Assembly: GCA_958438125.1 (NCBI GenBank)
Contig: CAUBQN010000056.1
Span: 1-9,225, forward strand
DNA from: an uncultured Collinsella sp.
GTDB lineage: Bacteria; Actinomycetota; Coriobacteriia; Coriobacteriales; Coriobacteriaceae
Direction: 5' to 3'
Length of the DNA: 9,225 nucleotides
Position 1 is the first letter of the stretch. Each line of letters opens with the position of its first letter. The translations under genes were made by a program, and so were the position numbers. Shown piece by piece: positions 6,555 to 9,225 of this stretch. The notes beneath the pieces were generated by a model that was not told where the DNA came from, did no database searches, and was given only the letters and a program-made list of their open reading frames with translations.

Positions 6555-6583
6555 ACTATACGCGCATCGTGAGCGTATTTCCA
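6555..6583 (-). promoter_or_regulatory. Predicted promoter of the rplE-map operon
   Basis: On the minus strand, TGGAAA (6583-6578; 4 of 6 to TTGACA) and TATAGT (6560-6555; 5 of 6 to TATAAT) are separated by exactly 17 nt. The start of transcription would be near 6548. This explains how the operon is expressed although the usual upstream spc genes are missing. Confidence 0.6.
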
Positions 6584-6602
6584 GAAAAACCTCGTCTGCC
6601 TG

Positions 6603-6618
6603 CACAACTCCACAACTC
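6603..6618. repeat. Short tandem CACAACTC x2
   Basis: Two perfect adjacent copies of CACAACTC lie just upstream of the predicted rplE promoter, between it and the large palindrome. This may be a small activator site or a chance duplication. Confidence 0.35.
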
Positions 6619-6644
6619 CCCCGCACAAATGGGTCCCAAGAAGC

Positions 6645-6711
6645 AGTTGCGGTGAAATAGGGACTGTTTGGCGGCCTAACAGGCTTAAACAGTCCGTATT
6701 TCACCGCAACT
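6645..6711. repeat. Near-perfect 25-bp-arm snap-back palindrome
   Basis: The arms 6645-6669 and 6687-6711 match as reverse complements at 24 of 25 positions (the single mismatch is at 6661 against 6695). The 17-nt centre contains a further small hairpin, GCCT-AAC-AGGC (6674-6684). The element starts 18 bp beyond the stop of the XdhC-family gene and ends before the rplE promoter. No T-run follows on either strand, so it is not a standard terminator, though it could stop or stabilise transcripts. Size and symmetry suggest a dispersed intergenic repeat (REP/MITE-like). Confidence 0.75.
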
Positions 6712-6728
6712 TATTGGTGGGGATGCGA

Positions 6729-7772
6729 TTAGCGCTTGCGGGGGACGAGTTTGGTGCGGCGCAGGTGGATCATCTCGGCGGCGATGGAGATGGCGATCTC
6801 CTCGGGGTCCTCGGCCTCGATGGCAACGCCGATCGGAAGGTGCAGCTCGTCGATCTGGTCCTGTGTAAAGCCTTCCTGCTCCAGGCGGGCACGCACAAAG
6901 GCCGTCTTGCGACGCGAACCCAGACAGCCCAGGTAGGCAGGCTTGGCACGCATGGCCTGAATCACCACGTCGATATCGGACTTGTGGCCTGCTGTGGCCA
7001 CGACCACCAAGTCGCGCGGGCCGATGGGGCACTGCTTGCTCAGGTTCTTGTAGTCGACCAGACGACGGTCGTAGACACCGGGCACCCAATCGGGGGTCAG
7101 CGTGCCGGGACGGTCGTCGCACGTCACGACGGCAAAGCCCGCCGCCGTGAGCACCCGCGCCGTCGCGGCGCCCACGTGGCCGCAGCCAAAGATGTAGGTC
7201 AGGCCCTCGGGGCAGAGCGTCTCGATGTGCGCCGCGGGAATCTCAGATGCCGCGTTGGTGTAGGTGACCTTACTCCCCTCCTCCACCAGCGAAAGCCCGG
7301 GGCAGCCGGCAATGGTATGGCGCGATGCCTCGCCATGGTACTCGGCCACATCGCCCTCGAGCGCGCTCGCGATAAACGGCTCAAAGTCGATGACGAAGTC
7401 GCCGATGCGCCGATAGACCAAGACGTCGGCAATTTCCTGAAACAACGGTGCCTGGGTCGCATCCAGATGCAGATAGCACAGGCAGATGGCTCCGCCGCAG
7501 ATCATGCCGGTATCGGAGTTCTCGCCGCCCATGGTGTAGCGGACCAGACGCGACTGCCCCGCGGCCAGCAGCTCTCGCGCCTCATCCAGCGCAAAGAGCT
7601 CAATCTTGCCGCCGCCGATAGTGCCCGCCTGGCTGCCATCGGCAAAGACGGCCATCCATGCGCCCACACCGCGCGGTGACGACCCCGCCGTGCCGGCCAC
7701 GACCACGAGCTCGCACGTCTCGCCAGCACGCAGGGCGACAAGCGCCGCATTCACAACATCGAGCTTTTCCAT
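6729..7772 (-). CDS. XdhC/CoxI-family molybdenum hydroxylase maturation protein
   Basis: Members of this family bind and modify molybdenum cofactor and hand it to xanthine dehydrogenase-type hydroxylases. The 347-residue product has both expected domains. The N-terminal XdhC/CoxI domain contains GTAGSSPRGVG (27-37), GTIGGGKIE (50-58) and GMICGG (89-94) with C92. The C-terminal XdhC Rossmann domain contains YIFGCGHVGAATARVL (193-208), the acidic strand end CDDRPG (218-223), LGSRRK (284-289) and HLPIG (311-315). The ATG follows AAGGCGG and lies 9 nt after the YqeB-like gene, so the two form an operon. The pairing with YqeB/YqeC points to a selenium-dependent hydroxylase as client; xdhC is the nearest name, but the exact orthology is uncertain. 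Confidence 0.88.
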   Translation of the reverse strand: MEKLDVVNAALVALRAGETCELVVVAGTAGSSPRGVGAWMAVFADGSQAGTIGGGKIELFALDEARELLAAGQSRLVRYTMGGENSDTGMICGGAICLCYLHLDATQAPLFQEIADVLVYRRIGDFVIDFEPFIASALEGDVAEYHGEASRHTIAGCPGLSLVEEGSKVTYTNAASEIPAAHIETLCPEGLTYIFGCGHVGAATARVLTAAGFAVVTCDDRPGTLTPDWVPGVYDRRLVDYKNLSKQCPIGPRDLVVVATAGHKSDIDVVIQAMRAKPAYLGCLGSRRKTAFVRARLEQEGFTQDQIDELHLPIGVAIEAEDPEEIAISIAAEMIHLRRTKLVPRKR

Positions 7773-7781
7773 TGCCGCCTT

Positions 7782-8576
7782 CTATCCTCTAAAGATATCG
7801 GTGAGCATAGCGAGTGCCTCGAGCACGCCGCCGCCGACCGACGTCGCCTTGTCCGAAATGTAGTTGATATAGCTGGCATCGCCGCGCGGATCGACATCGG
7901 CGCATTTAAAGCCCTCAGTCACCTGCACGCCGTTCGCCAAAAGCCCGCGCAGACAGCCATCGATCTGCGTGCGCATGGGCGTATCGCCCGCGTAGCCAAT
8001 CACGTCTCCGGCGTGCACGATGTCGCCGATTGCGCGGTCGGACCGAAACACGCCGGCGGCGGGGCTGTGGATAACACGCTCTTTGCCATAGCCAGCGATA
8101 ATGCCCGGCACGCCCGTGTTGGGCTGGGGTGAACCTTGGGTAATGACACGGCCCAGGAAATGCCCGCGCATGGTCTCGACCACGGCGTCGCAATCGACCG
8201 GCGCGGTAAAGCCCGGCCCCACGGCGATGACGGTAGGCGCCATGTCGCGCGTGGTGCCCAGGTTGCGCTTGGCCAAAATCGCGTCGACCACAGCCGCGGG
8301 TTTAAGCTCATCGAGCATCTTGGCCTGAGGGTCCACCACGACGGCAACATCCCCCGCTTGGGTAATCTCGAGCGCCTCTGCCGGCGTCTGCGCCAAGCGA
8401 GCGCGAATGCCCTCGACCTGGACCTCGCCCAGGCGAATAGCCTCGCAAAAACTGATTGTGCGGCGGATGCACGTGGGAACCGCGATATCGGCCATAACGA
8501 CCGACACGCCGGCGCGCATCAAACGGGCAGCGACACCCGTGGCGATATCACCGGCGCCGCGAACATAAACGAGCAT
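7782..8576 (-). CDS. yqeB: YqeB/EF2563-family selenium-dependent molybdenum hydroxylase system protein
   Basis: Family known from gene clusters for selenium-dependent molybdenum hydroxylases; its biochemical role is not established. The 264-residue product is the short EF2563-like form. It begins with a nucleotide-binding-like motif, VRGAGDIATGVAARLMRAG (5-23), and contains AVGPGFTAPVDCDAVVETMRG (118-138) and the conserved QGSPQPNTGVPG (147-158). A C-terminal stretch (about 170-230) with SPAAGVF, GDIVHAGDVIG and IDGCLRGLL resembles a biotinyl/lipoyl-like barrel-sandwich fold; this is inference. The ATG at 8576 follows GGAGG by 10 nt. It is the first gene of a minus-strand pair with the XdhC-like gene and is divergent from yqeC. 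Confidence 0.85.
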   Translation of the reverse strand: MLVYVRGAGDIATGVAARLMRAGVSVVMADIAVPTCIRRTISFCEAIRLGEVQVEGIRARLAQTPAEALEITQAGDVAVVVDPQAKMLDELKPAAVVDAILAKRNLGTTRDMAPTVIAVGPGFTAPVDCDAVVETMRGHFLGRVITQGSPQPNTGVPGIIAGYGKERVIHSPAAGVFRSDRAIGDIVHAGDVIGYAGDTPMRTQIDGCLRGLLANGVQVTEGFKCADVDPRGDASYINYISDKATSVGGGVLEALAMLTDIFRG

Positions 8577-8678
8577 TTCCGGGACACCTCCCTGTGCTAC
8601 GGTTTGAGCAGAGCAAAAGCGGTTCGACCGCTACTCTGATGATTATTTATTATCACAGTATTATACGGCGGTGAACAG
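8577..8678. promoter_or_regulatory. Divergent promoter region between yqeB and yqeC
   Basis: A 102-bp spacer with an AT-rich core (8639-8665) in an otherwise GC-rich region. For the plus strand, TCGACC (8624-8629), an 18-nt spacer and TATTAT (8648-8653) form a possible promoter for yqeC. For the minus strand, TGTTCA (8677-8672), 17 nt and GATAAT (8654-8649) form a possible promoter for the yqeB operon; a perfect TATAAT (8665-8660) lacks a good -35 partner. Hexamers are imperfect, so the exact starts are uncertain. Confidence 0.45.
8618..8632. promoter_or_regulatory. Operator-like palindrome
   Basis: A perfect inverted repeat, AGCGGT-TCG-ACCGCT, overlaps the candidate -35 of yqeC and lies just downstream of the candidate yqeB transcription start. 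This is a good position for a regulator controlling both directions. The regulator is not in the window. Confidence 0.45.
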
Positions 8679-9225
8679 ATGGAAACGACGAGCGGAAACC
8701 TTGCCTCCGCGCTCAAGATCGAGCCGGGCATTACCGCAATTATCGGCAGTGGCGGCAAGTCGACATTGCTGAAAACGCTGGGTCTTGAGCTCATGCGCAC
8801 CGGCGACAGGGTGCTCCTCTGTACCACCACGCACATGTTTCCCGTCGCCGGCGTGCCATGGGACGGGTCGAGCCGTCGCCTGGACTCCGCGCCTTGGAAG
8901 CCGGGGGCCCTGCATGTTCCCGGCTGCACCTGCGAGGCATGCGCGGGCATGAACCGCGGAAGTGTCTGCCAGGCGGGTGTTTTGGACCCGGAGACAGGCA
9001 AGCTCTCCGCCCCCGCTGAGCCGCTCAACGAGCTGGCGCAGCGCTTTGACTATGTGTTGGCCGAGGCAGATGGCAGCAAGCGACTCCCACTCAAGGCCCA
9101 CGCCGCCTGGGAGCCGGTTATTCCTGCCGGCACTGCCAACGTCATCTGGATCGTCGGCGCCTCGGGGCTCGGCAAGCCCATCAACGAAGCCGTCCACCGC
9201 CCCGAGCTCTTCTGCGAGCGCTGCG
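8679..9225 (+). CDS. yqeC: YqeC-like selenium-dependent hydroxylase accessory protein, partial (3' end beyond window)
   Basis: P-loop protein of the YqeC family, associated with selenium-dependent molybdenum hydroxylase clusters; its precise role is unknown. 182 codons are visible and the frame stays open to the right edge. Key parts are ITAIIGSGGKSTLLKTL (18-34; P-loop G23-T29), a CTTTHMFP segment (48-55), the conserved VLAEADGSKRLPLKAH (126-141) and IWIVGASGLGKPINEAVHRPELF (156-178). Between the second and third of these lies a cysteine-rich stretch, C83, C85, C88 and C97, which may bind a metal. ATG at 8679 is chosen because no other credible in-frame start follows the stop at 8640-8642; the SD (GGCGGTGA) is weak. 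It is transcribed away from yqeB and the XdhC-like gene. Confidence 0.85.
   Translation, partial: METTSGNLASALKIEPGITAIIGSGGKSTLLKTLGLELMRTGDRVLLCTTTHMFPVAGVPWDGSSRRLDSAPWKPGALHVPGCTCEACAGMNRGSVCQAGVLDPETGKLSAPAEPLNELAQRFDYVLAEADGSKRLPLKAHAAWEPVIPAGTANVIWIVGASGLGKPINEAVHRPELFCERC

Noticed and set aside
5830..6660. 276-codon plus-strand open frame opposite rplE
   Set aside because: Antisense shadow of rplE that extends through the rplE promoter; no domain recognised.
6387..6704. Minus-strand open frame upstream of rplE, considered as an rplX (L24) remnant
   Set aside because: Its sequence has no L24-like segment, it starts inside the palindrome, overlaps the promoter and leader, and runs out of frame into rplE.
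6645..6711. Palindrome as a simple Rho-independent terminator of the XdhC-like gene
   Set aside because: No T-run follows the stem on the minus strand, and the 25-bp arms are much longer than a usual terminator; kept as a repeat instead.
6714..7679. 321-codon plus-strand open frame opposite the XdhC-like gene
   Set aside because: Antisense of a gene with several XdhC motifs; no domain.
8597..9197. Two minus-strand open frames at the right edge
   Set aside because: Both are shadows of the plus-strand YqeC-like gene, whose P-loop and EADGS motifs are unmistakable.
1..9225. tRNA, rRNA, CRISPR or transposase
   Set aside because: No cloverleaf, rRNA-like stretch, regular repeat-spacer pattern or transposase motif was seen on either strand.

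Overview
The window looks like part of a high-GC Gram-positive chromosome, most likely an actinobacterium of the class Coriobacteriia (Collinsella-like). This is inferred from three things: the zinc-type (C+) S14 protein, the rplO-secY-adk-map gene order with tight overlaps, and adjacent selenium-dependent molybdenum-hydroxylase accessory genes of a kind common in gut anaerobes. The genus is a judgement from protein style and gene order, not a database result.

Region 1 (about 176-6417, minus strand) is one long ribosomal/secretion operon. It is the distal part of the classical spc operon: rplE, rpsN, rpsH, rplF, rplR, rpsE, rpmD, rplO, secY, adk, map. From rplR to map the genes are tightly packed. 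rpmD and rplO are 3 nt apart, the secY start overlaps the rplO end, and adk and map share ATGA. Starts include three GTG codons (rpsN, rplF, secY). The first gaps are longer (79, 119, 33 and 75 nt). The gaps on both sides of rpsN and the rplF-rplR gap contain RNA hairpins, several with G-U pairs that only make sense in the minus-strand transcript. The operon begins at rplE: rplN and rplX, which normally precede it, are absent, and a credible sigma-70-type promoter with a roughly 130-nt leader lies directly upstream. Downstream of map, infA does not follow within the 175 bases available.

Region 2 (about 6418-6728) is a 311-bp non-coding junction. It holds the rplE promoter and leader plus a 67-bp near-perfect snap-back palindrome just past the end of the next gene. 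A second, larger palindrome (about 127 bp) lies at the other end of the ribosomal block and contains the map stop codon. The ribosomal module is therefore bracketed by two different long palindromes.

Region 3 (6729-9225) is a selenium/molybdenum hydroxylase maturation locus. A minus-strand pair, a YqeB/EF2563-family protein followed 9 nt later by an XdhC/CoxI-family protein, is divergent from a plus-strand yqeC-like P-loop gene that runs off the right edge. The 100-bp divergent spacer is AT-rich, has promoter-like hexamers in both directions and a perfect 15-bp operator-like palindrome. These proteins are expected to help mature a labile-selenium molybdenum hydroxylase (xanthine dehydrogenase-like), which is not in the window.

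No rRNA, tRNA, CRISPR array, transposase or phage gene was seen.
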